A stretch of DNA of 64,000 nucleotides from an uncultured Verrucomicrobiota bacterium (GTDB lineage: Bacteria; Verrucomicrobiota; Verrucomicrobiia; Limisphaerales; UBA9464), in contig CAJAHH010000125.1 in NCBI GenBank assembly GCA_903939515.1, forward strand, positions 1 to 64,000, in the 5' to 3' direction. The notes beneath the pieces are model-generated. The model was not told the DNA's origin. It did not search any database and worked only from the letters and a program-made list of their open reading frames with translations. This document shows positions 1 through 9,489 of this stretch, in pieces. The position numbers and the translations under genes were made by a program. Within the stretch, counting starts at the first letter, position 1; each line of letters opens with the position of its first letter.

Positions 1-3
1 CTG

Positions 4-70
4 GGTAGGGACCCATCTCTAAAGCGGTCCGTGTCTGCGGACGCGGCGCTTTCGGAGAAATCGCCCTACC
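4..70. repeat. 67-nt nested imperfect palindrome (REP-like hairpin)
   Basis: Four arms pair in order from outside to inside: GGTAGGG with CCCTACC, TCTC with GAGA, AAAGCG with CGCTTT, and GTCCG with CGGAC, leaving a small TGTCTG loop. The pairing is read directly from the sequence. It could form a long hairpin in RNA or a cruciform in DNA. No second copy is found in this window. The function is unknown; a REP or MITE-like unit is inferred. Confidence 0.7.
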
Positions 71-122
71 TCGGAAGTGCTTGGGTGAGGTTGGGTCCCA
101 CCACTCGCCCGTACCAGCGGCA

Positions 123-233
123 GCGGGATCGGGCCGGAGCGAGCCTTGGAGGCGATCACCATCACCCCTCGCGCAACGCGCGAAAGCTTCTCCTCTCCCT
201 GAGCCTCATCAGCGAGCGGAGGACCGATCCCGC
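123..233 (+). repeat. ~110-bp inverted-end repeat, copy 1
   Basis: It begins GCGGGATCGGGCC and ends GGACCGATCCCGC, which are near-perfect inverted complements. Internal landmarks shared with the other copies are GGAGCGAGCCTTGGAGGCG, CTCGCGC..GCGCGAAAGC and AGCGAGCGGAGG. Copy 2 follows 25 bp downstream in the same orientation. Confidence 0.85.
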
Positions 234-258
234 GTAGCGCCAAAATACGCCAAGCGGA

Positions 259-368
259 GCGGGATCGGGCTGGAGCGAGCCTTGGAGGCGATCACCAAAA
301 AACCTCGCGCACAGCGCGAAAGCTCCTCCTCCCCCGAGTCTCCTCAGCGAGCGCAGGACCGATCCCGC
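259..368 (+). repeat. ~110-bp inverted-end repeat, copy 2
   Basis: It has the same ends (GCGGGATCGGGC...GGACCGATCCCGC) and the same internal blocks as copy 1, including CCTCGCGCACAGCGCGAAAGC, which is itself a short hairpin. Copies 1 and 2 form a head-to-tail tandem pair upstream of the EF-hand gene. Confidence 0.85.
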
Positions 369-533
369 GGAGCGCCCCCCCTTGCACTAACCCACACCAA
401 CGAGAGTCTTACAGGCTCTTAACAATTCTCCTGATTCCGCCCATCAACGCTTAACACAGCGGGTGTTTATTGAGGTCGAAACAAGGGCAGACCCACTGCC
501 CGAAACAACAAAAAACAACAAACAGACACACCT

Positions 534-962
534 ATGAAACTCATCCACAAGTCCCTCCTCCTGGCCGCCGCTGCAGCCGCCCTAAGCCTCGCCGCAGCCG
601 ACACCAACTCCAACCCTCCGGCCCGGCCCGAAGGTCACGGACGCCCCGTGCCCCCCATCATCGCCGCCCTCGACGCCAACGGCGACGGCATCATCGACCC
701 GGTAGAGATTTCCAATGCGGTCGCAGCCCTCACAAAGCTGGACGTCAACGGCGACGGAAACCTCAGCATGGATGAACTCCGCCCAGCCCGGCCCGAAGGC
801 GGACCTGGCGCCCGTGGCGATCGCGAACACCGCGGCGGACCGGGTGGACCCGGCGGCAAAGACGCTAGCAAGCGCCGCGGCCCAGGCGGACCCGGCGGTC
901 CGAATGGTGGCCCTGAAGGCCATGGCCGTGGACCTCGCCCGGAAGCCAACGCCGCCGAGTGA
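534..962 (+). CDS. Secreted EF-hand calcium-binding protein
   Basis: This is a 142-residue protein with an N-terminal signal peptide (Ala-rich hydrophobic stretch, residues about 6-22). It has two EF-hand loops, [14 protein letters not shown] and [14 protein letters not shown], with canonical D-x-N/D-G-D-G spacing. The C-terminal half is a Gly/Pro/Arg-rich low-complexity tail (GGPGGPGG runs). It is probably exported and binds calcium through the paired EF-hands. Small EF-hand proteins with Gly/Pro-rich tails are common in Verrucomicrobiota and Planctomycetota, and their roles are mostly unknown. No strong Shine-Dalgarno sequence precedes the ATG. A hairpin terminator follows at 1026. Confidence 0.8.
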   Translation: MKLIHKSLLLAAAAAALSLAAADTNSNPPARPEGHGRPVPPIIAALDANGDGIIDPVEISNAVAALTKLDVNGDGNLSMDELRPARPEGGPGARGDREHRGGPGGPGGKDASKRRGPGGPGGPNGGPEGHGRGPRPEANAAE

Positions 963-1025
963 CCCACCACCGCAGACCCGCAGAGGGCAGGACCCTCACC
1001 AACACGCAAACTCTAATCGCAACGA

Positions 1026-1063
1026 GCGTGGCCACCAAAACCAGGTGACCACGCTTCTTTTTT
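1026..1063 (+). terminator. Rho-independent terminator after the EF-hand gene
   Basis: The arms GCGTGGCCACC and GGTGACCACGC pair over 11 positions with one mismatch around an AAAACCA-type loop. They are followed directly by TTCTTTTTT. The site lies about 60 bp past the EF-hand stop codon. Confidence 0.8.
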
Positions 1064-1198
1064 GATAATTAATACCCACGATTAAACAGTTGAACCCCCC
1101 TAGATAAATGCAAAATTAATTTTATTTGAGTGTTTAAAATTAACTAAATAACTATAAATCATCAAAGACCAACTACCAGCGATTCCTTGATTAATTAT
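1064..1198. other. AT-rich spacer, likely promoter region of the GYF gene
   Basis: About 135 bp is strikingly AT-rich (runs such as AAAATTAATTTTATTTG and AAAATTAACTAAATAACTATAAAT) in an otherwise GC-rich window. It lies between a terminator and the start of the GYF-domain gene, so it probably holds that gene's promoter. I cannot pin -35/-10 boxes with confidence. Confidence 0.45.
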
Positions 1199-1777
1199 AT
1201 GTGTTTCTGGATCAAAAGCGCAGACACCGGGGCGATCTTCGGACCCTTCACCCTCGACGAAATCCGCTCGCAAATCCAGGCGGGCACACTTAACTGGAAA
1301 GATCAAGTCCACGAAGACACAGGTTCGGAAGGAAAATTGCTTAACAGCAGCGCCGATTGGATCCCGATCTCCACATTGTGTCCCCCCGACAGCCTCCACC
1401 GGCCACCCACCCAGCCCCAGCACTCCAAGCCCGGACCGAAATTATCGGGCCCAGAATACCTCAAAGCCTTGAGGCGGAACACCTGTTATCCTCTGGCCCG
1501 AAGGCTCATCCAACTCATGACCACGGCAGCCCTCACCCTCAACGCGCTAGTCCTTGTGTTTAGCGTTTTTGCAGCCCTCTCTCAAACGAACCGAATGATG
1601 GCTAGTGGCGTGCCCTTGTTCGACACAGTGTTCAACACTGGTTTTTTCTACAGTCTCCTTCTAATTGGCGCTGCATGGATACCGATCCTACTGCTGCGGG
1701 AAGGACTCCTAATCCTGGTGGACATCGTAGATACGATCATCCGACAGAACCCTCGCTCTCGAGACGGTTTGCGATAA
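1199..1777 (+). CDS. GYF_2 (DUF4339) domain membrane protein
   Basis: From the ATG at 1199 the protein is about 192 residues; the ORF track uses a TTG 12 bp upstream. Residues about 5-60 form a GYF_2/DUF4339-type domain (IFGPFTLDEIRSQIQAG...WKDQV), normally a peptide-binding module at the N-terminus of bacterial membrane proteins. A Pro-rich linker follows. Two hydrophobic segments come next (around TTAALTLNALVLVFSVFAAL and FFYSLLLIGAAWIPILLL). The protein is therefore probably a two-TM inner-membrane protein with a cytosolic GYF domain. The substrate and role are unknown. It is convergent with ppc. The upstream DNA is unusually AT-rich, which may reflect transfer or simply a promoter. Confidence 0.7.
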   Translation: MCFWIKSADTGAIFGPFTLDEIRSQIQAGTLNWKDQVHEDTGSEGKLLNSSADWIPISTLCPPDSLHRPPTQPQHSKPGPKLSGPEYLKALRRNTCYPLARRLIQLMTTAALTLNALVLVFSVFAALSQTNRMMASGVPLFDTVFNTGFFYSLLLIGAAWIPILLLREGLLILVDIVDTIIRQNPRSRDGLR

Positions 1778-1983
1778 GCACACACCCTTTCCCCTCCTGC
1801 CACCCAACCCGACCCTGCTTCAGGAATTCCCCAGACTTTATTTGCAGGCAAACCGGACCGCTCCGAGTTGAACACCATCTAGGGAGGAGTCGACGACGGG
1901 GACTTCAACCTGGGGCTGCAGCCATTCATTCTAGATTCCATGGCGCAACCAAACCCCGGAAAACAGGGTCCAATGGAATCTCT

Positions 1984-4764
1984 TCAACCCGTCGTCCGAA
2001 GTCCGCTGGCGATGGCGTTAATGGTCAGTAGGAGTTCGGGCAATCGAGCTTGAGCCCCCTCGGTGTCGCTCGACTTGATCAACGCACGCCACTGCCGCAA
2101 CAAGGTGATTTGCTGACGGTGGAGGGTCCGCAACGGGCCCACCCGCAGCGCGAGCGTTCGACCCAACCGAGGCCGATGCCGTGCAAACTCGGTGCCCAAC
2201 ACCCGGGACAAGTTGCGCTGCGTGCGATGCCACTCCGATTCGATGCGCTGCCAAATTCGTTCGCGCAGGACGACATCCTCCACGAGGAAGCTGTATTCGC
2301 GCATCACCTCCAAATCACTGCTGGCCAGCGACGTCTCGATGTTGGTGATGAGGTAGCGAAGGAAGGGCACCGTCCGCACCTGCTCCCGCAGCACATCCAA
2401 ATCGGTCTCCGACAAGGCCGCGAGGGCGCTGCCCGCACCATACCATCCGGTCAGGTAAAATCGCGCCTGGGTCCAAGAAAACACCCAAGGAATAGCCCGC
2501 AAATCGGTGAGGCTTGCCTGACCGGTTCGGCGCGAAGGGCGGGATCCGATGCGGGTGTTCTCCAATGCATCCAGCGGGGTTGCCTGACGGTGGAATGTGA
2601 GAAACCCGTCGGTCTCCAAGAGCGAGCGGTACTCCCGGGTGGACTCCACGGCCAAGCGATCCATCAGCGGAATAAGCACCTCGGGGAAGTGTCCTCCACG
2701 GCGGTGGTGCCAGGTGGTGGCAGTGACACCGGCCAACAACAGCTCGAGGTTGTAGCGTGCGGTGCCCGGATTGCCGTACTTCTGGGCGATGGTTTCGCCT
2801 TGCTCGGTCAGGCGGATGGCTCCGCCCAGGGATCCCGGTGGCAATGCTTCCAGGAAACGGTGCGTCGGCCCCGCCCCACGGCTAATGGTGCCGCCCCGGC
2901 CATGAAAGAACTGCACCTGCACCCCAGCCTGTTCACCGATCTTGGCCAAACGAGCCTGGCCGCGTTGCAGGGCCCACTGGCTGGCCACAATGCCGGCATC
3001 CTTGTTCGAATCGGAGTAGCCCACCATCACCTGCTGCAACAACCGACCCGGACGTCCGGCCCGAAGCGCATGGTGCGAAAGACTGGCCCGGGTCACCGGG
3101 AATTCCAAGAAGGCCCGCAGCATCTCCGGACCCCGCTCCAAATCTTCGACCGTTTCCAGCAACGGCACCACCGGCAACAAACACACCATGCCCTCGGGAT
3201 ACAATCGCAGCAGCCCGGCCTCGCGGGCCAAGACATAGACGCCCAGCAAGTCCGAAAGCCGACGGGTCATGCTCACGATCAAGGCCCCCAATCCATGCAC
3301 GCCATGAATTTTGAGATGTTCGGCCAGAACCCGATAAGTGCCCAGGACCGCATCGGCCTCTGGGCCCGCCGAAGCCGACGGATGCAAAAACGGGCGCGGT
3401 GATCGGATCTCGCGCTCGAGCAACCGCAACCGTTCGGTTTCGGTCCATTCTTCCCACTGCGAGGCGTCAATGCCGGCCGTGCACAACAACTGCCGCAGGG
3501 CCCGATCGTGGAAGGCTGAGTTCTGTCGGATGTCGAGATGGGCCAGGTGGAAACCCACGGTGGCGAGCACCCGGCGAACCGGGCTCACGTCGTGGTCGGC
3601 CAATCGACGCGCACCGGACTCGACCAATGAGGTCTGGAGAGTTTGAAGATCGGCATCTAACTCGGCGGGCTGACAGTAGCATCCGGGTGCATCGCGCACT
3701 TGGGCCAACAAACCCGGGTGAACCTCCACCGGAAGTCGGGCAGCCATGAGCTCGACGGTTTGCCGCCAGGGCTCTCCCGGATGCATTCGCAAGACCGGTC
3801 GAGCCGCCTCCCCCAGCAGCGCCACCATCCGGTCCCGCAAGGCGCACAAACTCGCAGGCGCTGGCTGGATCCATTCAGACAACGGCAGCCGATCGGCCAG
3901 TGTATTCAACTGGCGGTGCAGGACCACCAGCGCATTGGCCCGAAGGCGTTCCAAGGTCTCGGCCGTCACCTCCGCCGTCACCCCGGGATGGCCATCGCGG
4001 TCACCGCCTACCCAAGTCCCGAACCGCAAGGCGGGCACGCCGGGACCGGTTTCGAGCGCTGCAATCGGAAGACCCGCACATACCCAAGCGTTGCGGAGTC
4101 GACGGTCTAACTCAGGCACCACTCCCGGCAACACATCGCGCAAGTAGTTGAGCATGTTGCGGCGCTCATCGGCCACGGTGGGCTTTTCGATGAGGATCTC
4201 GCCCGTGCGCCACAATCGCTCGAGGAGCGCGGTCAATTCGACCCGCTGGGCTCTGCGGTTGCCAGATCGACCAGCACTCTGAAGCAACTGCATGAGCATG
4301 CGGTGCTGCTCAAGCACAGAGGCGCGCTTGGCCTCAGTCGGGTGGGCTGTGAAGACTGGCTCCACCTCGACGCGTTGCAGGGTCTCCAGGATGGTTTCGG
4401 CCGTGCCACCCGCCCGAACCAGCTCCACCAACTGGTCGGCCCAAAGCCCTCGTTCGGCCTCTGGCGATCCCGACTCCTCACGCCGCTCTCGTAAGGTCTC
4501 CGAAACCCGCTCTTCGACGGTGTTGAGGAGTTGGAAGGCCATAGCCAGTGCCAGACCCAATCGGGCCGGCGGTTCACCGCCCGCGGCGAGGGCCGGATCG
4601 GCCTGGGACGCCCACGGAATCCAGCGCGCCAGTTCGTCTTCTCCCAAGCCGGAAAGCACTTCTGCCAGCGAATCGGCCAACCATCGGATGTCCTGATCAA
4701 TTTGTCGGAATCCCCACTCGATGGAATCGAGGGGCACGGAGGTCTCGGGCGGATTCATGGTCAT
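1984..4764 (-). CDS. ppc: Phosphoenolpyruvate carboxylase
   Basis: The protein is 926 residues, full length for bacterial PEPC. It catalyses PEP + bicarbonate to oxaloacetate + phosphate, refilling the TCA cycle in the cytosol. The N-terminal active-site motif VFTAHPTEAKR is present with the catalytic His near residue 141. GYSDSNKDAG lies near residue 580 and the Arg/Gly-rich loop FHGRGGTISRGAGPTHRF near 620, followed by QGETIAQKYGN. The C-terminus ends ASGLRTTG, matching the conserved C-terminal tetrapeptide region needed for activity. The gene is monocistronic and diverges from the large membrane-protein gene over about 250 bp. Two Met codons (residues 1 and 3) are possible starts. The long plus-strand ORFs across it are antisense shadows. 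Confidence 0.98.
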   Translation of the reverse strand: MTMNPPETSVPLDSIEWGFRQIDQDIRWLADSLAEVLSGLGEDELARWIPWASQADPALAAGGEPPARLGLALAMAFQLLNTVEERVSETLRERREESGSPEAERGLWADQLVELVRAGGTAETILETLQRVEVEPVFTAHPTEAKRASVLEQHRMLMQLLQSAGRSGNRRAQRVELTALLERLWRTGEILIEKPTVADERRNMLNYLRDVLPGVVPELDRRLRNAWVCAGLPIAALETGPGVPALRFGTWVGGDRDGHPGVTAEVTAETLERLRANALVVLHRQLNTLADRLPLSEWIQPAPASLCALRDRMVALLGEAARPVLRMHPGEPWRQTVELMAARLPVEVHPGLLAQVRDAPGCYCQPAELDADLQTLQTSLVESGARRLADHDVSPVRRVLATVGFHLAHLDIRQNSAFHDRALRQLLCTAGIDASQWEEWTETERLRLLEREIRSPRPFLHPSASAGPEADAVLGTYRVLAEHLKIHGVHGLGALIVSMTRRLSDLLGVYVLAREAGLLRLYPEGMVCLLPVVPLLETVEDLERGPEMLRAFLEFPVTRASLSHHALRAGRPGRLLQQVMVGYSDSNKDAGIVASQWALQRGQARLAKIGEQAGVQVQFFHGRGGTISRGAGPTHRFLEALPPGSLGGAIRLTEQGETIAQKYGNPGTARYNLELLLAGVTATTWHHRRGGHFPEVLIPLMDRLAVESTREYRSLLETDGFLTFHRQATPLDALENTRIGSRPSRRTGQASLTDLRAIPWVFSWTQARFYLTGWYGAGSALAALSETDLDVLREQVRTVPFLRYLITNIETSLASSDLEVMREYSFLVEDVVLRERIWQRIESEWHRTQRNLSRVLGTEFARHRPRLGRTLALRVGPLRTLHRQQITLLRQWRALIKSSDTEGAQARLPELLLTINAIASGLRTTG

Positions 4765-5015
4765 GGGAGATCAGTGGAGGTCCGGGTGTTTGGGTTACCG
4801 AACTGCCCTGCCTTCTGCCACCAGTTGTGCCATCCGTCAAACGCGAGGCTCAAGAGCACCAAATCGAACCAAAGTCTCGCCAGGAAGGAAATCCCGGTTG
4901 CCGACTCCGGCCTCCAGGGAGTATCGCCAAGGCATCGGCCCCATTGGTTTTCTCGATGCCCGAATCCAGTTTATCAATTGGCTCTGCAAATCGCAGACCT
5001 TCAAAGTCCAACACC

Positions 5016-8000
5016 ATGAACTCCGTGACAGGCTTCCTGCTATTCCTCTTGGCTTTTCTGTCGCTCGAGCTCTCCGCGACCGCTCAGGAACCCCGCTCCA
5101 TCCCTCCGGCCTTGCGCGAGTGGGAATCCTGGGCCACCTGGAACGACCCACACCGCTTCTGCCCGACACCCTATTCGGATCCGAAAACCCACCGATGCTT
5201 CTGGCCCTCCCGATTGGACCTTCAGGTGACCAACTCGGGCGGGAGTTTTTCCCTGTCGGTGATGGCCTTCCATGAAACGTGGATCCCCCTGCCCGGAAGT
5301 TCCGAGGTCTGGCCGCAAGACGTTCAGGCCGGCGGCAGACCGATCGTCGTGGTCGAACGGGACGGAGTTCCTTCGGTGCGCGTTGTGGCGGGCGACACCC
5401 GGCTCGAGGGGCGCTACCGGTGGACCGAACTGCCCCAGAACCTCCGGATTCCCGCCTCGCTCGGAATCCTCGCACTCAGTCGAGATGGCAAGGTGGTGGA
5501 GAACCCTGCCTGGGATGCCCAAGGACTGCTCTGGCTCCGGCGTGATGGCACGACCGAAACCACTGAGCGCAATTTTCTGGGCGTGAAACTCTTCTCGGTC
5601 CTCGAGGACGGGATTCCCCTGTGGTGGCGCCAGGAGGTGGAATTGACCGTCGCGGGCAAGAGCCGTGAGGAAGACCTGGGGGCCTTGCTGCCCGAAGGAT
5701 GGAAACTGGCGGCGATCCAGTCGCCCATTCCCGTGAGCGTGGATGATTCAGGACACGCCAAAGTCCAGGTGCGGGCCGGCACGTGGACCTTCCGCCTCGA
5801 CGCCTTCCGTTTGGACAACCCCCGGGAGATCCAGTTCGCCCGCGGGACCCGCAAGCCGGTGGCCGACGAGTTGGTTGCTTTTCGAGCTCGGCCTGAGTTC
5901 CGAGTCATGGAGTTCGTCGGCCCCCCGGCCATCGATCCGTCCCAGAGCTATTTTCCCAAAGCCTGGCAGGGCCTGCCGGTGTACCGCTGGGATGTCGCCA
6001 CGACCCTCAAACTGGTGGAACGCATGCGCGGCATGGGAACCCAGAAGCCTGCGGGCCTGAGCATTGTGCGAGAGCTATGGCTCGACGAAGGCGGACAAGG
6101 CCTGACCTTTCAGGACCATATTTCTGGCCAAATGCAGCAGGTCTGGCGTCTCGATGCGGCCGAAGGCCAGGAGTTAGGATCCGTACGCAGCGGTGGCGAA
6201 GGTCAACTCATCACCCGCAATCCGGAGAACGGGGCCATCGGTGTCGAACTCCGCTCCCGAACTGTCGACGTGGAAGCCATCGGTCGGTTGTCGCACCCGA
6301 CTTCCTTGCCGGCGACGGGTTGGCGCTCCGATGCGGAATCGGTCCGAGTGCATTTGAACCTGCCACCCGGCTGGAGACTCTTCGCTCTCTTCGGGGCCGA
6401 TTGGGTCCACGGTGACTGGCTCACCGCGTGGACGTTGCTCGATTTGTTCCTGCTGCTCATCTTCACCTTGGCGGTCTTCCGGATCCGGGGTTGGGCCACC
6501 GCACTCTTGGCCTTTGTGGCCTTCGGTCTCTCGTACCATGAGTACGGCGCACCCAAGTTCTTGTGGCTCATCCTCTTGGTGCCCATCGCCCTCGAACCCC
6601 ATATCCCTCAAGGTCTGGGACGGCGTTTGCTGCGAATCGCACAAGTGCTTTCCGTCGGCACATTGCTCTTCTTCCTCGTTCCCTTCCTAACGCGGCAAAT
6701 CCAGCAGGCCTTGTACCCGCAACTCGAACAGACCGAAGTCACACCCACGCCCATCCCCGGCGAAACGGTCGACGGCCTCAACGCTGCAGCGGTGTCGAAC
6801 AACGCTGAGTTGCCCCGGCGTGCGGGGGCTTCATCGAAGGAGCTGATGCAACGCTACGGATTAACCACAACGGCTTCGAGCTTGTCCGATTCCCCGGCCG
6901 CCCCGGCCCAGTCGCAGGGGGCCTTCGAGAACCTCCGACAAGACGTCAAGGCACGGATCCAAACGGGCCCCGGGTTGCCGGAATGGACCTGGCGCTCGGT
7001 GAGCTTTGGCTGGAATGGCCCAGTCCAAGGTTCGCAGCGGTTGCACCCGGTGCTCATCCCGCAATCGATCGAACGGCTGCTCACCCTCCTTCGAACCGCC
7101 CTGCTGCTGGCCCTCGGTGTCACACTGTTGAGGCACGGTGGATCGGGGCGATCGGAGGCTCGTCCCACGAATCCGCCGGTTCCCATGGCCACAACAGCGG
7201 CTACAACAGTAGCCATCACCGCTGCCTTGTGGCTGGCCTCGACGCTTTTCACCGGCACGTCCTTGCAGGCGGCCGAGGCTCCGGTGCGGGTGAACCCACC
7301 GAGCCGGGCACCGGTCCAGGCACCTATCCAGCAATTGGCCGCTGCTCCGGTGGCGGCACCAACGACCCCTGCCGGGATTCCGGACGCGACCACCCTGGAA
7401 ACCCTCCGACAGCGGTTGTTGGAGAAATCGGACGCCTTCCCGAATGCGGCCAGCATTTCGGCCGTCGCCATGAAACTCAGCGGCCAACAACTCCTGATGG
7501 ACGTCGAAGTCCACTGCGCCGCCGAGACGGCCGTCCCACTGCCTGGACGCCTTCCGGCCTACTCCCCGCTCTCGGTGGTGGTCAACGGGCGGTGGGCTGC
7601 CGCACTGCGTCGGGACGATGGCTACCTGTGGACCGTGCTGCCTCCTGGTGTCCATCGGGTCCGCGTGGAGGCGTTGCTGTCCAACACCGGCGACTGGGAA
7701 TGGAGTTACCTGCTCAAGCCGCGTCAGGTGTCCATCGATGCCCCGGACTGGACCGTGGTCGGAGTCCGTGCCGATGGGGTCCCAGAACAACAAGTCTTCT
7801 TCTCACCGAAACAGAAAGTGGCTGCAGCGGCCGCCACGTATGATCGCCAAGATCTCCAGCCAATCGTGGCCGTGCAGCGCCGTCTGGAGCTGGGCCTGCA
7901 GTGGCAACTCCAAACCGTGATCCAACGTCTTTCGCCCGTGGGCAAGGCGGTGTCGATGCGCATCCCTCTGTTGCCCGGCGAGAATGTCTTGTCGCAAGGA

Positions 8001-9308
8001 CGGGTCGTGCAAGACGGCGGCATGGAGGTCCGCCTCGGGGCGCAAGACACTGCGTTTTCGTGGGAGAGCAGCCTGGCCCCGGTGGAGACGCTTACCTTAA
8101 CCACCCACCCCACCGACACTTGGATCGAACGCTGGCACCTGGTCGCCTCGCCGGTGTGGAACGTGTCGCTGTCTGGCTTGGCTCCGGTCTTTGAATCCGG
8201 CAACACCCAACTAGAGCCCGTCTGGCAACCGTGGCCCGGAGAGACGGTGAACCTGAAGGTCCACCGTCCGGAAGGCATCGCTGGGGCCACAGTGACCCTG
8301 AATCGAGCGATTCACGAAGTGACTCTCGGGCAACGCCAACGCCTTTCCACCCTCCATCTGTCCATCCGCTGCAGCCTCGGCGAAGATTTTCTCATCGAGC
8401 TGCCCGCCGAGGCCGATATCACACGGCTCACCCACTTGGGCCGAGAAATCCCCGTCCGTCGGGAGGGCTCCAAGTTGGTGATTCCACTGCGGCCCGGCGA
8501 GCAGCTGCTTTCGGTCGGTTGGAAAGAAAACCTGCCACTGGGTTTCCAAGCCAATAATGGCGCCGTGCGCTTGCCGGTCGAGAGCGCCAACATCCAGAGT
8601 TCACTGGGTGTCGGTGAAGATCGCTGGGTCTTGTGGGCCTCGGGTCCCCGACGCGGACCCGCCGTGCGTTTCTGGGTGATTTTACTAACCTCGCTCCTCA
8701 CGGCTCTCGCACTGGGTCGCATCCCAAAGTCTCCGCTGCGCTCGTTGCAGTGGATGCTTCTGATGATCGGTCTGACCCAGGTTCCGCTTTGGGCTGCCTT
8801 CACGGTGATTGGCTGGTTCTTCCTGCTGCAATGGCGCGGTCACGAGCGGTTCCAGACGTTGCCCTGGCTGGGGTACAATGCCTCCCAGTTGGGACTGGTG
8901 GCGCTGACGGCCACGGCTCTGGGCATCCTCCTCTTTGCGGTCAGTGCCGGACTCTTGGGTAACCCGAAGATGTTCATCCTCGGCAACGGTTCCACCAGCA
9001 CCCTCCTCCGCTGGTTCCAAGCCCGAAGCGAAGGCACCTCCCTGCCGATGTGCAGCTGTGTCTCGGTGTCCATCTGGTGGTACCGCTTCGCGATGCTGCT
9101 CTGGGCGCTGTGGTTGGCGATCTCCGTGTTGGGTTGGTTAGGTTCAGCCTGGAAGAGCTTCGCCTCCGGAGGATTCTTCCGACAACCGACTCACCCAGCC
9201 CTCACGGCAACCATTCTGGCGCCCCCGACGATCCCGCCGCTCGAGACGTCGCCACTCGAAAAGGCCTCGCCGGTTCCTGCGCCTCCTTCGAAGGGTTCTG
9301 AGAATTGA
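5016..9308 (+). CDS. Giant multi-domain membrane protein, unknown family
   Basis: The ORF track starts at 4548, inside antisense ppc. The ATG at 5016 gives a clear signal peptide (MNSVTGFLLFLLAFLSLELS), so I place the start there (about 1,430 residues). An N-terminal extracytoplasmic part of about 460 residues is followed by several TM segments (LLDLFLLLIFTLAVF; ATALLAFVAFGLSYHEYG; FLWLILLVPIALEP; VGTLLFFLVPFLT). After a Pro/Ala-rich linker come TM segments around LLRTALLLALGVTLL and TTVAITAALWLASTL. A second extracytoplasmic region of about 500 residues carries beta-rich repeats. At least four C-terminal TM helices follow. It looks like an envelope protein with two large periplasmic modules. 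I do not recognise the family and assign no function. Confidence 0.75.
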   Translation: MNSVTGFLLFLLAFLSLELSATAQEPRSIPPALREWESWATWNDPHRFCPTPYSDPKTHRCFWPSRLDLQVTNSGGSFSLSVMAFHETWIPLPGSSEVWPQDVQAGGRPIVVVERDGVPSVRVVAGDTRLEGRYRWTELPQNLRIPASLGILALSRDGKVVENPAWDAQGLLWLRRDGTTETTERNFLGVKLFSVLEDGIPLWWRQEVELTVAGKSREEDLGALLPEGWKLAAIQSPIPVSVDDSGHAKVQVRAGTWTFRLDAFRLDNPREIQFARGTRKPVADELVAFRARPEFRVMEFVGPPAIDPSQSYFPKAWQGLPVYRWDVATTLKLVERMRGMGTQKPAGLSIVRELWLDEGGQGLTFQDHISGQMQQVWRLDAAEGQELGSVRSGGEGQLITRNPENGAIGVELRSRTVDVEAIGRLSHPTSLPATGWRSDAESVRVHLNLPPGWRLFALFGADWVHGDWLTAWTLLDLFLLLIFTLAVFRIRGWATALLAFVAFGLSYHEYGAPKFLWLILLVPIALEPHIPQGLGRRLLRIAQVLSVGTLLFFLVPFLTRQIQQALYPQLEQTEVTPTPIPGETVDGLNAAAVSNNAELPRRAGASSKELMQRYGLTTTASSLSDSPAAPAQSQGAFENLRQDVKARIQTGPGLPEWTWRSVSFGWNGPVQGSQRLHPVLIPQSIERLLTLLRTALLLALGVTLLRHGGSGRSEARPTNPPVPMATTAATTVAITAALWLASTLFTGTSLQAAEAPVRVNPPSRAPVQAPIQQLAAAPVAAPTTPAGIPDATTLETLRQRLLEKSDAFPNAASISAVAMKLSGQQLLMDVEVHCAAETAVPLPGRLPAYSPLSVVVNGRWAAALRRDDGYLWTVLPPGVHRVRVEALLSNTGDWEWSYLLKPRQVSIDAPDWTVVGVRADGVPEQQVFFSPKQKVAAAAATYDRQDLQPIVAVQRRLELGLQWQLQTVIQRLSPVGKAVSMRIPLLPGENVLSQGRVVQDGGMEVRLGAQDTAFSWESSLAPVETLTLTTHPTDTWIERWHLVASPVWNVSLSGLAPVFESGNTQLEPVWQPWPGETVNLKVHRPEGIAGATVTLNRAIHEVTLGQRQRLSTLHLSIRCSLGEDFLIELPAEADITRLTHLGREIPVRREGSKLVIPLRPGEQLLSVGWKENLPLGFQANNGAVRLPVESANIQSSLGVGEDRWVLWASGPRRGPAVRFWVILLTSLLTALALGRIPKSPLRSLQWMLLMIGLTQVPLWAAFTVIGWFFLLQWRGHERFQTLPWLGYNASQLGLVALTATALGILLFAVSAGLLGNPKMFILGNGSTSTLLRWFQARSEGTSLPMCSCVSVSIWWYRFAMLLWALWLAISVLGWLGSAWKSFASGGFFRQPTHPALTATILAPPTIPPLETSPLEKASPVPAPPSKGSEN

Positions 9309-9489
9309 AGCGGACAACGAACTCTCCATCGAATCGACCCCATCACGGCTCAAGATTGAAAGCGGCCGCCACTGAAACGTTCCAAGGCGAGGCCCGTCGT
9401 CAGTGCCAGAGATCGCCACCAGTCTCCCACTGTTCAAAGTTCAAATTGCCCTTCATTCTCAGACACACCCTGTGACTGGTTTTCGATAC

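Larger units (their letters stand above)
1..533. other. Repeat-rich intergenic region
   Basis: No convincing gene is seen here. The short ORFs in the track (19-422) run through repeated and palindromic DNA and have no recognisable domain. The stretch holds a 67-nt nested palindrome (4-70) and two tandem copies of a ~110-bp element with inverted ends (123-233 and 259-368). About 165 bp of unique sequence then leads to the EF-hand gene at 534. Confidence 0.75.

Noticed and set aside
2050-3402. 450-residue plus-strand ORF
   Set aside because: It lies wholly antisense to ppc, whose protein is full length with all motifs. The ORF has no domain and arises from high GC content.
4548-5015. N-terminal extension of the giant membrane protein ORF
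   Set aside because: It overlaps antisense ppc and lacks a signal sequence; the ATG at 5016 directly precedes one.
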